A model generated the notes under the pieces. It saw nothing but the letters and a program-made list of their open reading frames with translations. It was not told where the DNA came from and ran no database searches. From contig CAJWYM010000017.1 in assembly GCA_913049555.1 (NCBI GenBank), positions 1 through 49,948 of the forward strand: a stretch of DNA of 49,948 bases, written 5' to 3'. The position numbers were made by a program, and so were the translations under genes. Source of the DNA: an uncultured Opitutia bacterium (lineage in GTDB: Bacteria; Verrucomicrobiota; Verrucomicrobiia; Opitutales; CAJWYM01). Shown piece after piece: positions 35,607-44,643 of this stretch (position 1 is the stretch's first letter; the number at the start of each line of letters is the position of its first letter).

Positions 35607-35623
35607 AATTGTCTAGAAATGAT

Positions 35624-36202
35624 TCAACGCAAGAGGGCCATTGTGTAAGAAAATACTTCATTCCAAACGATATTTGTATCTGTAGGGTCCTGCCTAGCGG
35701 GTCCAGAAAGAATTTGAACTTGTATCACCATATGGGCTTCCTCTCCAATATCTGTCACTTCCTGAACGGACTCGTTTTTACCCAAGTGAATCTTAAAAAC
35801 CGTCCCCTCCGCCAATGTTTGAATCGTGCTTTTTATTGGTTTTCCATCTTCTCCAGAAGCTTCATCCAACTCACCAATAAATCTACCGTTGGCAGTGGAA
35901 ACCTCGTAAATGGATTTCCAAATATCTGAAGATGGATTTGTGGGTGAGATCCAGTTGGTATAAAGCTCATCGAAGCCGATCTCCTCTTTTCTCTCTTCTA
36001 GGTAACCTTCAATTTTATCCGTGAGACCCGTAGCTTCAGAAATATCAGTCACCTCATCAGCATTGCTCATCATAGGGCCCATCAATCCAACCAAAGCTAG
36101 AATCGCTAATGAAAATACTCCAATCGCTAAAACCACTTCAATCAGGGAAAAACCACTTTTTTTGTGTTTTTTAATGTTCATACTTATGCCTTTTTGTGTC
36201 AT
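35624..36202 (-). CDS. Prepilin-like protein, Verru_Chthon protein B-like
   Basis: This is a 192-aa protein with cleavage motif SGFSLIEVVLAIGVFSLAIL (about 16-35): Gly then Phe, Glu at +5, and a hydrophobic helix. IEVVLAIGVFSLAILALVGL is the form typical of Verru_Chthon protein B and GspI/PilV-like pseudopilins. The soluble domain is short. Two starts are possible, ATG 36202 and ATG 36181; the second leaves a shorter basic leader (MNIKKHKKSG), which is more usual for prepilins. It sits 17 bases upstream of the C-like gene. Confidence 0.78.
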   Translation of the reverse strand: MTQKGISMNIKKHKKSGFSLIEVVLAIGVFSLAILALVGLMGPMMSNADEVTDISEATGLTDKIEGYLEERKEEIGFDELYTNWISPTNPSSDIWKSIYEVSTANGRFIGELDEASGEDGKPIKSTIQTLAEGTVFKIHLGKNESVQEVTDIGEEAHMVIQVQILSGPARQDPTDTNIVWNEVFSYTMALLR

Positions 36203-36238
36203 TAGAAATTTTCAGAAGGAAACCATCCACTGCGAATA

Positions 36239-36895
36239 TCACTCATCTCCAAAACCTTTGATCAAACTCGGTTCTGGGTATTGTATGGTTCCACCTGTCT
36301 TTAATATTTTAAAACCAGCCAGAGACAATCGGTCCCAATCGATCTTGTCAGATTGGCTGCTTGCAGGATTGTAAATCCCCTCCCCTACAATAAAAGCTGC
36401 CAATGAATTGTAAAAGGTACCAGAACTTGTAAATTCGTAATAATAATATTCTGATCCTGAACCTTCTTTTTGTGGCTTTTTCTGAGGGTAATCAAGTCGC
36501 ATTCCGTCCAACTTCCCCTCGGTCCCGTTGTGAGAAAAGTTGTTTGTTCCATAATTAGGGACAAAGCGTATATTACTGGGTAGCAATTCGCCTCTACCAG
36601 TCGCCAACCAATAATTGGTTTTGCTGCTGTCTTCGTAAATCACACCAAATTGTCGGAGATACTTGTCAGGGTCCGCTTTGTCAGCATTGATAATCAACCG
36701 TCCACGAGTTCCATGCATGATCGCCTGATTTCTAGCATTTTGGAGCATCCCGATTGCAATCCTCTGGGAGGCTTCAATTGCTTTGCCAGTGCCTCCCCTC
36801 ATTGAAAAACCAATACCTCCCACCAACAATCCCATCAATGCAATAACAACCAACAACTCAATTAGGGTAAATCCAGATTTAGGAGCTTTTAACAT
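36239..36895 (-). CDS. Prepilin-like protein, Verru_Chthon D/GspH-like
   Basis: This is a 218-aa protein. The leader MLKAPKSG is cleaved before FTLIELLVVIALMGLLVGG (about 9-27). After the helix, ASQRIAIGMLQNARNQAIMH resembles the GspH or Verru_Chthon D pattern in which a long helix leads to a beta-rich globular part. The globular part reads RGRLIINADKADPDKYLRQF and later strands. It follows the two GspG-like genes on the same strand by 16 bases. It is likely a minor pseudopilin of a type II-like export or pilus machine whose ATPase and secretin genes lie elsewhere. Confidence 0.78.
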   Translation of the reverse strand: MLKAPKSGFTLIELLVVIALMGLLVGGIGFSMRGGTGKAIEASQRIAIGMLQNARNQAIMHGTRGRLIINADKADPDKYLRQFGVIYEDSSKTNYWLATGRGELLPSNIRFVPNYGTNNFSHNGTEGKLDGMRLDYPQKKPQKEGSGSEYYYYEFTSSGTFYNSLAAFIVGEGIYNPASSQSDKIDWDRLSLAGFKILKTGGTIQYPEPSLIKGFGDE

Positions 36896-36911
36896 GAGAA
36901 ATTCTCGATGA

Positions 36912-37508
36912 TTAATAAGAGGAAATGAAAGGAAAACCTTGATTCAAGTCTTCTTTGGAGTATATACCTATATCTGCTCGGGTTCTAATTTTGGAAGAGG
37001 GTTCATCCTCAGTAGGAACATTTATAAAACCATCCAAATCCGTATCGATCACAATAAAAATATCCGTGTTTCCAAACGCATCTGCAATCCGATCATCGTC
37101 TGGGGTTGGGGTATCATTGTCAAAAAAATCATCCGCACCAAATTCATAAAAAGACCGACCCTTAGTGTTGTATTTGCGTAAATTTGTTTTTGTAAGCCGA
37201 TTTCCGTTTAATTCTCGCCCAGTCAGAAAACGATGGAACTCTTTGGTAGCGGCGGAGCTCGTTCCCAAACGAAATTCTCCGCTGTTTCCACCATCAAAAG
37301 CAGGATAATATCCATACTGTTGTTTGTAGAGCTTGATTGCATTGATGTAACCAGAAAACTGAGCTTGGGAAGCCGTTTTCTTGACCTTTTCCATTACAAG
37401 TCCAGTTGTTGGAATGGCAATCCCAGCCAAAATTCCAATAATTGCGATCACAACGAGCAATTCAATCAATGTAAAGCCCCTTTTTTTAGATTTGATATGT
37501 CTGTTCAT
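36912..37508 (-). CDS. Major pseudopilin-like protein, GspG type
   Basis: This 198-aa prepilin has the leader MNRHIKSKKRG and then FTLIELLVVIAIIGILAGIA (residues 12-31), an almost consensus type IV pilin N-terminus. The helix continues to a region with IKLYKQQYGYYPAFDGG, the GspG hallmark in which a Tyr-Pro-rich segment follows the helix. The C-terminal part is acidic with many Asp residues (DDFFDNDTPTPDDD, VIDTDLDGFINVP), a likely calcium-binding loop as in GspG. It starts 2 bases after the stop of its paralogue upstream. Confidence 0.82.
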   Translation of the reverse strand: MNRHIKSKKRGFTLIELLVVIAIIGILAGIAIPTTGLVMEKVKKTASQAQFSGYINAIKLYKQQYGYYPAFDGGNSGEFRLGTSSAATKEFHRFLTGRELNGNRLTKTNLRKYNTKGRSFYEFGADDFFDNDTPTPDDDRIADAFGNTDIFIVIDTDLDGFINVPTEDEPSSKIRTRADIGIYSKEDLNQGFPFISSY

Positions 37509-37510
37509 TC

Positions 37511-38044
37511 TTACTCTTGGTAATAAATATTGTCTAAGTCATTTTCATCCGAACCACTGAGACCATCGGCTCCTTTTGAATACAAATTGTAGGCGATGTC
37601 TTCATTGCGATCGTATTCATACTCATAGGGATTGTCCCACGGATCTAAAATTTTAATAGAGGTAGGAACAGAACTGATATCCTCTTTTTCGACCCAGTTA
37701 TCAGTAAAAACAAGGGTAGAAGTGTCTATAAAAGAGCGTTTCTTTTTTCGTAATTTTTTACCGTTAGGATCTGTAAATCCCATCAATGCGTTCAAAACTT
37801 CGTTGTTGTCTGCTTTGTGAGGGTAATCTGAATTCTTCATTTTATACCTTTCCAATGCTGTGCTTAGAACTGCTAGATCAGCTCTGGCTCTCGCCTCGCT
37901 TGTGCTATCCCCAACATTGGTGGCAATTTTTACTGTAATTGTAGCCAAGATACCTAGGACAACAATTACCACGAGTAATTCAACAAGAGTGAACCCATGT
38001 TTGTGAGATAGGATTCTGGAAGGTCGAAATGAATTTTTTAGCAT
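37511..38044 (-). CDS. Major pseudopilin-like protein, second GspG-type copy
   Basis: This protein has about 177 aa from the ATG at 38042-38044. The leader contains SRILSHKHG, then FTLVELLVVIVVLGILATIT. The GspG pattern continues with LAVLSTALERYKMKNSDYPH and, near the end, DPWDNPYEYEYDRNEDIAYN and SKGADGLSGSDENDLDNIYY, which matches the GspG C-terminal motif of a calcium-binding Asp loop. The frame is open further upstream to 38116, but that would put 24 extra residues before the basic leader. It is the first gene of the pilin array and is divergent from the LRR gene, so the array promoter should lie in 38045-38160. Confidence 0.82.
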   Translation of the reverse strand: MLKNSFRPSRILSHKHGFTLVELLVVIVVLGILATITVKIATNVGDSTSEARARADLAVLSTALERYKMKNSDYPHKADNNEVLNALMGFTDPNGKKLRKKKRSFIDTSTLVFTDNWVEKEDISSVPTSIKILDPWDNPYEYEYDRNEDIAYNLYSKGADGLSGSDENDLDNIYYQE

Positions 38045-38160
38045 TAAGAGGGAATATAAAATGGGAATGGTTAGCTTCTCCAACAACAAAATATTATTTG
38101 CACTTTTTGTCAACAAATATGGCTTGAAAGCAAAATAATGCTACAATACAATTGTCCTTT

Positions 38161-39390
38161 ATGATAAATCCATTCCGATTTGCTAAATCGCTCATGATTA
38201 AGATTCTTTTTCTATGGGTGCTGGTTGCCATAACAACTTCTGGGCTTTTTGCCTCTTTAGTTGAAGATCCTAAATTAGAAAACGTTCTTCGCAGAAAGAC
38301 TCGGACTCCAGAAGGCGAAATTCCACCGAACAAAATTCTTGATATAGAAGAGTTGCATGCAGCTAATAAAGGCATTCAATCCGTAAAAGGAATTCATAAA
38401 CTCCCAAATTTGTTCGAACTCAACTTGAGCAATAATGAGATTTCTGACTTAGAACCCATTGGTTACTTAGAGAACTTATACACATTAGACTTAAGCGGCA
38501 ATCCTATTTCTAACCTAGAGGCGATTGAATATTGCCCCAATCTAAATGAACTCCTTTTGATGGATTGCAAAATTCAGGATTTGTCCCCCATTTTAAATTT
38601 CCCTCAAATTTATAGAGTGAAACTTCAAGGAAATTCTACCCTTGATCTTGGTCCTGAAAGCCATCAAAGAAAAATGTACAACAGAATCACAGCTAAAGGG
38701 GTTTTTTTGGACCTGGATGATCAACAGTATAAATCTCTCGTCAGCGAAGAAGAAACTCCATACGAAGAACCACAATTAGAGGACGAAATTGATTTTGATG
38801 CGGGTCTTGAGTTAAGGACATGGACCTCCAGCGATGGAAAGCAAATCAGAGCCACTTTACTATGGACTGATAAAAAGAAGAACCTTTACCTAGAAATGGA
38901 AAATGAGAAGATTTTTAAAATTCCATCAAGCAGATTGACTGAACGAGATGCAAAAATTTCCAATTACTGGAGCCAGAGAGATTATCTCACCCCAATGGTT
39001 GCCTCCATCAAGGGATTGGTGGTGAGTTATCCTAAAGAATCCAAATTAGAACTTTCTATAAGAGAAATCACACTTCCAGATCTTAAAGTTTGTAAAGTCA
39101 AAGCTCTAGGTTCGAAAGCAGTCATTTGGTTCGGAAACAACATGGGGAATCCTGTATTAAGAGTGGACCTAGGACAAGGGGACATTGATCGCTGGGGATC
39201 TTATAAAAAGAAGTCCACAGATGGGATCCGCTTCAGTGATGAAAATCAATCTTTAGTTTCAAAAATCCAAAGAAAAGGAAATATTATTGAAATTCCTATT
39301 GTAAGAGTTCCAGAATCGATTACATTAAAAGGATATCTTGGTTTGCTTTTGGGAGAACACCTAACTTTCAAACACGCGAGACGAGATTAG
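38161..39390 (+). CDS. Secreted LRR protein with SHD1 domain
   Basis: This is about 409 aa from the ATG at 38161; a TTG at 38152 is less likely. Residues about 10-27 form a signal peptide (MIKILFLWVLVAITTSGLFA region). Then come four or five leucine-rich repeats of the internalin kind: LFELNLSNNEISDLEPIGYL, LYTLDLSGNPISNLEAIEYC and LNELLLMDCKIQDLSPI. After an acidic linker, RTWTSSDGKQIRATLLW, then LEMENEKIFKIPSSRLTERD (about 215-265), is an SHD1-type domain, common in verrucomicrobial and planctomycete exported proteins. The remaining C-terminal domain is unrecognised. The role is unknown; protein binding at the cell surface is likely. It is divergent from the pilin array. Confidence 0.78.
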   Translation: MINPFRFAKSLMIKILFLWVLVAITTSGLFASLVEDPKLENVLRRKTRTPEGEIPPNKILDIEELHAANKGIQSVKGIHKLPNLFELNLSNNEISDLEPIGYLENLYTLDLSGNPISNLEAIEYCPNLNELLLMDCKIQDLSPILNFPQIYRVKLQGNSTLDLGPESHQRKMYNRITAKGVFLDLDDQQYKSLVSEEETPYEEPQLEDEIDFDAGLELRTWTSSDGKQIRATLLWTDKKKNLYLEMENEKIFKIPSSRLTERDAKISNYWSQRDYLTPMVASIKGLVVSYPKESKLELSIREITLPDLKVCKVKALGSKAVIWFGNNMGNPVLRVDLGQGDIDRWGSYKKKSTDGIRFSDENQSLVSKIQRKGNIIEIPIVRVPESITLKGYLGLLLGEHLTFKHARRD

Positions 39391-39419
39391 TTTATTCACA
39401 TTCCATTATATAGCCCCCC

Positions 39420-40199
39420 ATGTTTGAAGAAGTCAGCATAAATCCTGTTTTAGAAGACCTATCCAAATTAGTAAATGACAATGAGGTTTACAACCTCGGG
39501 AAAATACTTATTGGCGCCATTCTTTCAGATGGTGAAGTCCATGAAAATGAAGTGCTCTGGCTTCCTCAATTCTATCATTACTTTAAAGAAGCCCAAAAAT
39601 ATCGAGCGGAATTTGATCAGATCATAGAAGAAAAAAGAGCCCTGTCTTTTCCTTCAAACTTCAATTTTGAATCTAATTCTGCCAAGATTAAAGTACTAGA
39701 ATTGGTAGTTCAAATCTGTTCTTGCGATTTGGATCTGGATATGAACGAAATCTATTTTATCAATCAAAGCGCAGACTCCCTTGAAATCAGAGACCCAACA
39801 TCCAAACAATTGATTTTAGAATCTGGATATCGTGCTAAAATAGAAGCTTTTGATAAATTTTGTTCCCGCTTGGAGAGTTCATATGCTTCAAAACTAATGA
39901 ATGATATCAATCATATTTTGACCGATCATGGGATCCAATCCAAGATTTTTGAAGATGTTTTATTGTCATTGGACTATGCAGTCAATAACAACACCAAGGA
40001 GCCTTACGAAGTTGTAACAGACCCCATACCAGAAACTGTGATCTCCTTTTTAATAGAAGGTTCACATTTAAAAGAAAATTGGGATGAAAAAATAGACAAC
40101 TGTATTTTGGCCCTAGCGATTCGCCAAAAATTAAACGCTTCTCAATACAGTTGGCTCAAACAGAATGTAAAAACAAGTTTTAATTTACTGATCCAATAA
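39420..40199 (+). CDS. TerB-like protein
   Basis: This 259-aa soluble acidic protein has an N-terminal part, NLGKILIGAILSDGEVHENE followed by WLPQFYHYF (about 26-54), that resembles the TerB-like fold. This is an all-alpha acidic domain with DG(E/x)-type metal-binding loops, found in tellurite-resistance and other proteins. A second, weaker copy of the pattern may be in VVQICSCDLDLDMNEIYFIN (about 95-115). No signal or membrane segment is seen. The gene starts 30 bases after the LRR gene on the same strand, so they may share a transcript. TATATA (39407-39412) 7 bases before the ATG could instead be a -10. The assignment is tentative. Confidence 0.45.
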   Translation: MFEEVSINPVLEDLSKLVNDNEVYNLGKILIGAILSDGEVHENEVLWLPQFYHYFKEAQKYRAEFDQIIEEKRALSFPSNFNFESNSAKIKVLELVVQICSCDLDLDMNEIYFINQSADSLEIRDPTSKQLILESGYRAKIEAFDKFCSRLESSYASKLMNDINHILTDHGIQSKIFEDVLLSLDYAVNNNTKEPYEVVTDPIPETVISFLIEGSHLKENWDEKIDNCILALAIRQKLNASQYSWLKQNVKTSFNLLIQ

Positions 40200-40247
40200 A
40201 TAACCCATAAATTGTAAATTATAAATGGATCATACATTTATAGATGT

Positions 40248-40925
40248 TTAACAAGGGTTGATTTTGCCTAAGGTCAACCGCATCGCTTGGTTTGTTCTCT
40301 TAGCAAATTCCTGATTGTGAGTGACCAAGATCAAAGCAGCATTTTCGACTTCACACAGATTCAACAACATATCCATAACGACAAGACCGGTCTCCTCATC
40401 CAAATTTCCAGTAGGTTCATCGGCTAAAATCAATTTAGGCTGATTGATAAGAGCTCTCGCAAGAGCAACACGTTGCCTCTCCCCTCCAGACAATTGATTG
40501 GTTACTTGTTTTTTACGATCTTCTAATCCCACAACTTCCAAGAGATGCAAAGCTCGATCTTTAACAGAAGCATCTTCAGTTCCATTGATTTTAGCAGGAA
40601 TCAAAACATTCTCTAACACGTTGAGTTCCGGAATTAGATAATAATGCTGATAGACAAATCCAATCACAGAAGATCGCTGTTTAGCAATTTCATTAGAGTT
40701 CATGGAAGATACATCTTTTCCGAGCCACTTGACAGAACCTTGATCGGGTGTTTCCAACAACCCAAGGATGTTTAGGAAGGTCGACTTTCCTGAACCAGAA
40801 GATCCTTGTATACTAATACTGTCGCCTGGGATTAATTCTAGATCTACCCCAGAAAGCACTTCAATTTTATTTTCCCCACTATTAAAAACTTTAGAAATAC
40901 CCTTAGACTCAATAACAAATTGCAT
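40248..40925 (-). CDS. lolD: ABC transporter ATP-binding protein, LolD type
   Basis: This 225-aa ATPase belongs to the LolD/MacB family: Walker A GSSGSGKS (41-48), signature LSGGERQRVALARAL (about 144-158), Walker B LILADEPTGNLDEETG and H-loop ILVTHNQEFA. The LNILGLLETPDQG and YQHYYLIPELNVLENVLIPA segments are close to LolD, which powers release of outer-membrane lipoproteins from the inner membrane with LolC/E. No LolC/E permease is adjacent, so other MacB-like roles cannot be excluded. The gene follows acylphosphatase on the same strand, 3 bases apart. Confidence 0.85.
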   Translation of the reverse strand: MQFVIESKGISKVFNSGENKIEVLSGVDLELIPGDSISIQGSSGSGKSTFLNILGLLETPDQGSVKWLGKDVSSMNSNEIAKQRSSVIGFVYQHYYLIPELNVLENVLIPAKINGTEDASVKDRALHLLEVVGLEDRKKQVTNQLSGGERQRVALARALINQPKLILADEPTGNLDEETGLVVMDMLLNLCEVENAALILVTHNQEFAKRTNQAMRLTLGKINPC

Positions 40926-40928
40926 CGT

Positions 40929-41207
40929 TCAACTTAAAATTTTGAAATTGGAAAATTCACCTTTATAGGAGTGATCTTCACAAACATCATTAGTTATATT
41001 TTGGATCATTCTTTGTCTTAGCTCAAATAAAAAACCTTGAACTTCAAACAGGGAACCCTCGACGACTAATTTCACTCGCCCATCCTTTAAGTTTTCAACC
41101 GTACCAGTAATGCAAAATTTACTAGCAATGTCGCAAGATTTATATCGAAACCCTACTCCTTGAACGGAACCACTAAAATAAACTTCTTTTCTTAGAAAAT
41201 TATCCAT
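40929..41207 (-). CDS. acyP: Acylphosphatase
   Basis: This small enzyme (92 aa) hydrolyses the carboxyl-phosphate bond of acyl phosphates. Family motif 1, FSGSVQGVGFRYKS (about 11-24), holds the catalytic Arg21. Motif 2, TGTVENLKDGRVKLVVEG (about 35-52), has the catalytic Asn39. Length and fold order are typical. It lies between tRNA-Thr and lolD on the minus strand. Confidence 0.92.
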   Translation of the reverse strand: MDNFLRKEVYFSGSVQGVGFRYKSCDIASKFCITGTVENLKDGRVKLVVEGSLFEVQGFLFELRQRMIQNITNDVCEDHSYKGEFSNFKILS

Positions 41208-41230
41208 AGCAATGTGTTAAATGTTAGTAA

Positions 41231-41258
41231 CAAAAAAGCCCGCTTTAATAAGCGGGCT
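41231..41258 (-). terminator. Terminator downstream of tRNA-Thr
   Basis: AGCCCGCTT (41237-41245) and AAGCGGGCT (41250-41258) pair over a TAAT loop. Read on the minus strand, the stem is followed by TTTTTTG, a standard Rho-independent terminator about 16 bases after the tRNA 3' end. It separates the tRNA from acyP. Confidence 0.85.
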
Positions 41259-41274
41259 GTCAGAATAAAGTAAA

Positions 41275-41350
<76 letters not shown>

Positions 41351-41713
41351 CCAAAGATTTAAGTAAAGATAATTACAAAAGTTCTGGCAAGAACATTTTT
41401 AATAAAATAGTTCTTTCACAAAAATGCGGTGTTCTGACACTCAATGCCTTGTAACCAAGAGGAAATAGCCAGAACCCCATTTATCACAGATACCATTGAA
41501 ATAAAATAACATAAAGAGTTAAAACAAACACTCAAATCTATTAGAATGAAGAATCTAAGCCATTTAAAGCAATATCCAAAAAGTAGAAACTCATCTCTAA
41601 ATCAGAATTTAAAATCTAAATATTCAAAAACACTGAATCGAAATTTGTTAAATAAAATAAGAACTTTCGGTGATTTTTGTTTTAAATTCAGCCTCTAAGC
41701 TTATGGTACAGAT
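41351..41713. other. Intergenic region before argH
   Basis: No gene is seen in these 363 bases. A short hairpin GTTCT-GGCA-AGAAC (41381-41394) with a following ATTTTT could be a weak plus-strand stop signal. Near the end, TATGGT (41702-41707) is a -10-like box 6 bases before the argH ATG at 41714, and TTGTTT (41677-41682) is a poor -35. If used, argH would be leaderless. Confidence 0.45.
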
Positions 41714-43123
41714 ATGAGTATAGGTAAACAAGTTACATGGGGAGGACGTTTCAATGAATCCCCTTCCGATTTAATGCTTCGCTTCAGTGAATCCGTGTCT
41801 TTCGATTTTCGACTGGCATCCTATGATGTAAAAGTAGGCAAAGCGCACATTAAAATGCTTCACCAAACAAATCTAATGAGTACTGAAGAGCACGAATCGG
41901 TAGATCAGGCCCTTGATAAAATTGCTGACAAAATAAAAAAGAACGAAGTCCATTGGAACCCTGCCCTCGAAGATGTTCACATGAACTTGGAACAATTATT
42001 AACAGAACTCACCCCGCATGCGGCAAAACTACATACGGCCAGAAGCAGAAATGATCTCGTTGCCACAGATATGAGACTTTTTTTCAAAGAGGCTTGTGAC
42101 ATACTGATCCAAAAAGTAAAAAGCACAATGCAAGCGATTCTAAAAATTGCCCGAGCAAATCCAGAAGTTATAATACCCGGTTACACCCATTTACAAAGAG
42201 CTCAACCAGTTTACATAGGCCACCACTTGCTTGCCTACATTGAAATGCTCCATAGAGATTGGAATCGCTTGCTCACAGTAAAAGACAACGCCAACTTCTC
42301 GCCTTTAGGCTCCGGAGCAATTGCAGGTTCCACACTCCCAATAAACAGAGAAATGGTAGCTGTAGAATTAGGTTTTACTGATGAATCAGGGAATCCACAG
42401 ATTACAAGCAATAGCATGGATGCCGTCAGCGACCGTGATTTGTTCATGGATTTTGCCAACGCATGCACCACTTGTGCGATCCATATTTCAAGAATTTCTG
42501 AGGATATTATTATCTGGAACACCACTGAGTTTGGATTTGTAAAACTACCAGATGCATTTACAACGGGTTCCAGCCTCATGCCTCAGAAAAAAAATCCAGA
42601 CTCTTTGGAACTTCTTCGGGGGAAATCCGCCCGAATTCAAGGCAACCAACAATCTCTAATTACTATGGTAAAAGGGCTCCCACTTACCTACAACAGAGAC
42701 CTTCAAGAAGACAAACCAGCAGTGTTTGACTCTTTTGACCAACTCTCCATTTGCCTAGAAGTTCTCAAAGGCACCATGGAAGGGATGGAATTTAATAAAG
42801 AAAAGTGCGCCGATGCCGTCAAAGATCCACTTCTTTTGGCAACCGACCTTGCGGATTATTTAGTCGTTCATAAAGTTCCCTTCAGAGATGCCCATCATAT
42901 CGTTGGAACTCTAGTAAGTATGGCTGAATCTACCGATACCCCACTCGATCAGATCAACAACGAAGAAGCCGCAAAGATACATCCAGCCCTCAAAGAAGGA
43001 ACATGGAAATGTGTTTTTAATCTTGAAAGAGCCATGAAAATGCGAGACAAACCAGGAATGCCGGGCAATAAACCCCTCGCTCTTCAATTGTCCAAATGGG
43101 ATCAAATTTTAAACAATCAATAG
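41714..43123 (+). CDS. argH: Argininosuccinate lyase
   Basis: ArgH cleaves argininosuccinate to arginine and fumarate, the last step of arginine synthesis. At 469 aa it has family-typical length. Motifs: TWGGRFNESP at the start, AKLHTARSRNDLVATDMRL, GYTHLQRAQPV, and the superfamily signature GSSLMPQKKNPDSLELLRGK (about 280-299), which includes the catalytic serine loop. Everything expected is present. There is no Shine-Dalgarno sequence; the ATG at 41714 begins 6 bases after TATGGT. trpS follows 4 bases after its stop, so the two probably form an operon. Confidence 0.95.
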   Translation: MSIGKQVTWGGRFNESPSDLMLRFSESVSFDFRLASYDVKVGKAHIKMLHQTNLMSTEEHESVDQALDKIADKIKKNEVHWNPALEDVHMNLEQLLTELTPHAAKLHTARSRNDLVATDMRLFFKEACDILIQKVKSTMQAILKIARANPEVIIPGYTHLQRAQPVYIGHHLLAYIEMLHRDWNRLLTVKDNANFSPLGSGAIAGSTLPINREMVAVELGFTDESGNPQITSNSMDAVSDRDLFMDFANACTTCAIHISRISEDIIIWNTTEFGFVKLPDAFTTGSSLMPQKKNPDSLELLRGKSARIQGNQQSLITMVKGLPLTYNRDLQEDKPAVFDSFDQLSICLEVLKGTMEGMEFNKEKCADAVKDPLLLATDLADYLVVHKVPFRDAHHIVGTLVSMAESTDTPLDQINNEEAAKIHPALKEGTWKCVFNLERAMKMRDKPGMPGNKPLALQLSKWDQILNNQ

Positions 43124-43127
43124 AAAC

Positions 43128-44198
43128 ATGAGCAAAGATCAAAAACCGGTAGTTTTAACTTGCGCCCAACCGACTGGCCAACTCACCCTTGGCAACTACA
43201 TTGGAGCCGTCCTAAACTGGGAGAAAATGCTTCAGGACTATGAATGTTATTTTGGGATTGTGGACATGCACGCAATCACAGTGGATTACAAACCTTCAGA
43301 ATTAAGGAAAAACACGCTCAGTTGCGTTGCTCAATACATTGCCTGTGGGTTAGATCCAGAAAAATCGCATCAATTTATTCAGTCTCATGTAACCGGACAT
43401 GCTGAATTGGCTTGGATTTTAAGTTGTATATGCCCTATCGGGGAACTACAACGAATGACGCAGTTCAAAGAAAAAGCAGCAAAGCTTGGTTTTCAGATAG
43501 ATAAGGAATCCGAAAATAACCTTAAATTAGAGCACACAGGAGCCCCTTCTCAGGCGAGTATCAACGCAGGCCTCTTGTATTATCCAATTTTAATGGCAGC
43601 TGATATTTTACTGTACAATGCAGACCGAGTTCCCGTTGGAGAAGATCAGAAACAACACCTAGAACTCTGCAGAGACTTAGCAAACAGATTCAACAATAAA
43701 TATTCAGATACCTTCACGATCCCCGAGCCATTTATAGGAACCACTGGGGCCAGAATTATGTCACTGGCGGATCCAACAAAAAAAATGTCCAAATCGGATG
43801 TAAATAGAAATGGAACTCTTTTCTTATTAGACGAACCCTCCATACTCAAAAAGAAGATCATGAGTGCCGTCACAGATTCAGGAAGTGATATTATTGCCTC
43901 TGATGACAAACCCGGAATCCAGAACCTGTTAACGATCCTAGGTTCCCTCACCGGAAAATCCAATCAAGAGCTTGAAGATAAATTCTCCGGCAAAGGCTAC
44001 GGAGAATTTAAGAAATCAGTATCAGAATCCGTGATTGAGAAGCTAGAACCCATCCAAAAAAGATACCACGAACTGATGACCGATAAAATCTATCTGGAAT
44101 CTGTTCTTAAATCTGGAGCGGAAGCAGCACAAAAAAGAGCCTTTAAAATCTTATCCAAAGTATCCCGAAAATCTGGTTACTATGAGCGCATTCGCTGA
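43128..44198 (+). CDS. trpS: Tryptophanyl-tRNA synthetase
   Basis: This class I aminoacyl-tRNA synthetase (356 aa) charges tRNA-Trp. The HIGH-like motif is QPTGQLTLGNYIGAVLNW (about 14-31), and the KMSKS loop is KKMSKSDVNRNG (about 219-230). ILSCICPIGELQRMTQFKEK and YPILMAADILLYNADRVPVG are other family segments. It is slightly longer than the usual 330 aa because of a small insertion around 115-130 (KLGFQIDKESENNLKLEHTG). It lies 4 bases after argH and is followed by the DUF6172 gene. Confidence 0.95.
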   Translation: MSKDQKPVVLTCAQPTGQLTLGNYIGAVLNWEKMLQDYECYFGIVDMHAITVDYKPSELRKNTLSCVAQYIACGLDPEKSHQFIQSHVTGHAELAWILSCICPIGELQRMTQFKEKAAKLGFQIDKESENNLKLEHTGAPSQASINAGLLYYPILMAADILLYNADRVPVGEDQKQHLELCRDLANRFNNKYSDTFTIPEPFIGTTGARIMSLADPTKKMSKSDVNRNGTLFLLDEPSILKKKIMSAVTDSGSDIIASDDKPGIQNLLTILGSLTGKSNQELEDKFSGKGYGEFKKSVSESVIEKLEPIQKRYHELMTDKIYLESVLKSGAEAAQKRAFKILSKVSRKSGYYERIR

Positions 44199-44227
44199 AT
44201 ACTCTAAATGGAAACACTTCTTTAATT

Positions 44228-44602
44228 ATGAAAAAACAATTCCCTCTAACCGACGATAAAATTAAGGCCGAAAGATTGGTCGAAGCCGCCAAAGGCAACA
44301 TCAGGAAATACCTCAAAAGAGAAAGAAACAAGGCCACCCCTGATAATGTAGATTACTGGGACTTTGACTGTGCCTTTGGCAAAAATCCAGAAAGTGCTCA
44401 ACCGATCCATACTGGAGAAATTATCCAAGCGATTGATCTTGCAAAAGAAAAACAATACGACTCTTTTTACATCCAAATATTAGCCAAGCCAGCCCACTGG
44501 ACTGAAGAACAAAAAAGAAAAAGAGGGATTCGCATTGAAAATTCTGAAGAAAATTCACAACCAGTAAATCCTCTTTACAAAGGCTGGAAGAAGGATAATT
44601 AA
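44228..44602 (+). CDS. DUF6172-family protein
   Basis: This is a 124-aa basic protein. MKKQFPLTDDKIKAERLVEA, NIRKYLKRERNKATPDNV, then DYWDFDCAFG and QYDSFYIQILAKPAHWTEEQ match my recollection of the small uncharacterised family DUF6172. No membrane segment or catalytic motif is visible. The gene lies 29 bases after trpS and 41 bases before chrA, all on the plus strand. Function is unknown. Confidence 0.7.
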   Translation: MKKQFPLTDDKIKAERLVEAAKGNIRKYLKRERNKATPDNVDYWDFDCAFGKNPESAQPIHTGEIIQAIDLAKEKQYDSFYIQILAKPAHWTEEQKRKRGIRIENSEENSQPVNPLYKGWKKDN

Positions 44603-44643
44603 GCAAACAGCCCTCAGTAGATACTTTAGACAATCGTAAGACG

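Noticed and set aside
38045-38116. Longer N-terminus for the first GspG-like gene
   Set aside because: It would place 24 extra residues before the short basic leader normal for prepilins.
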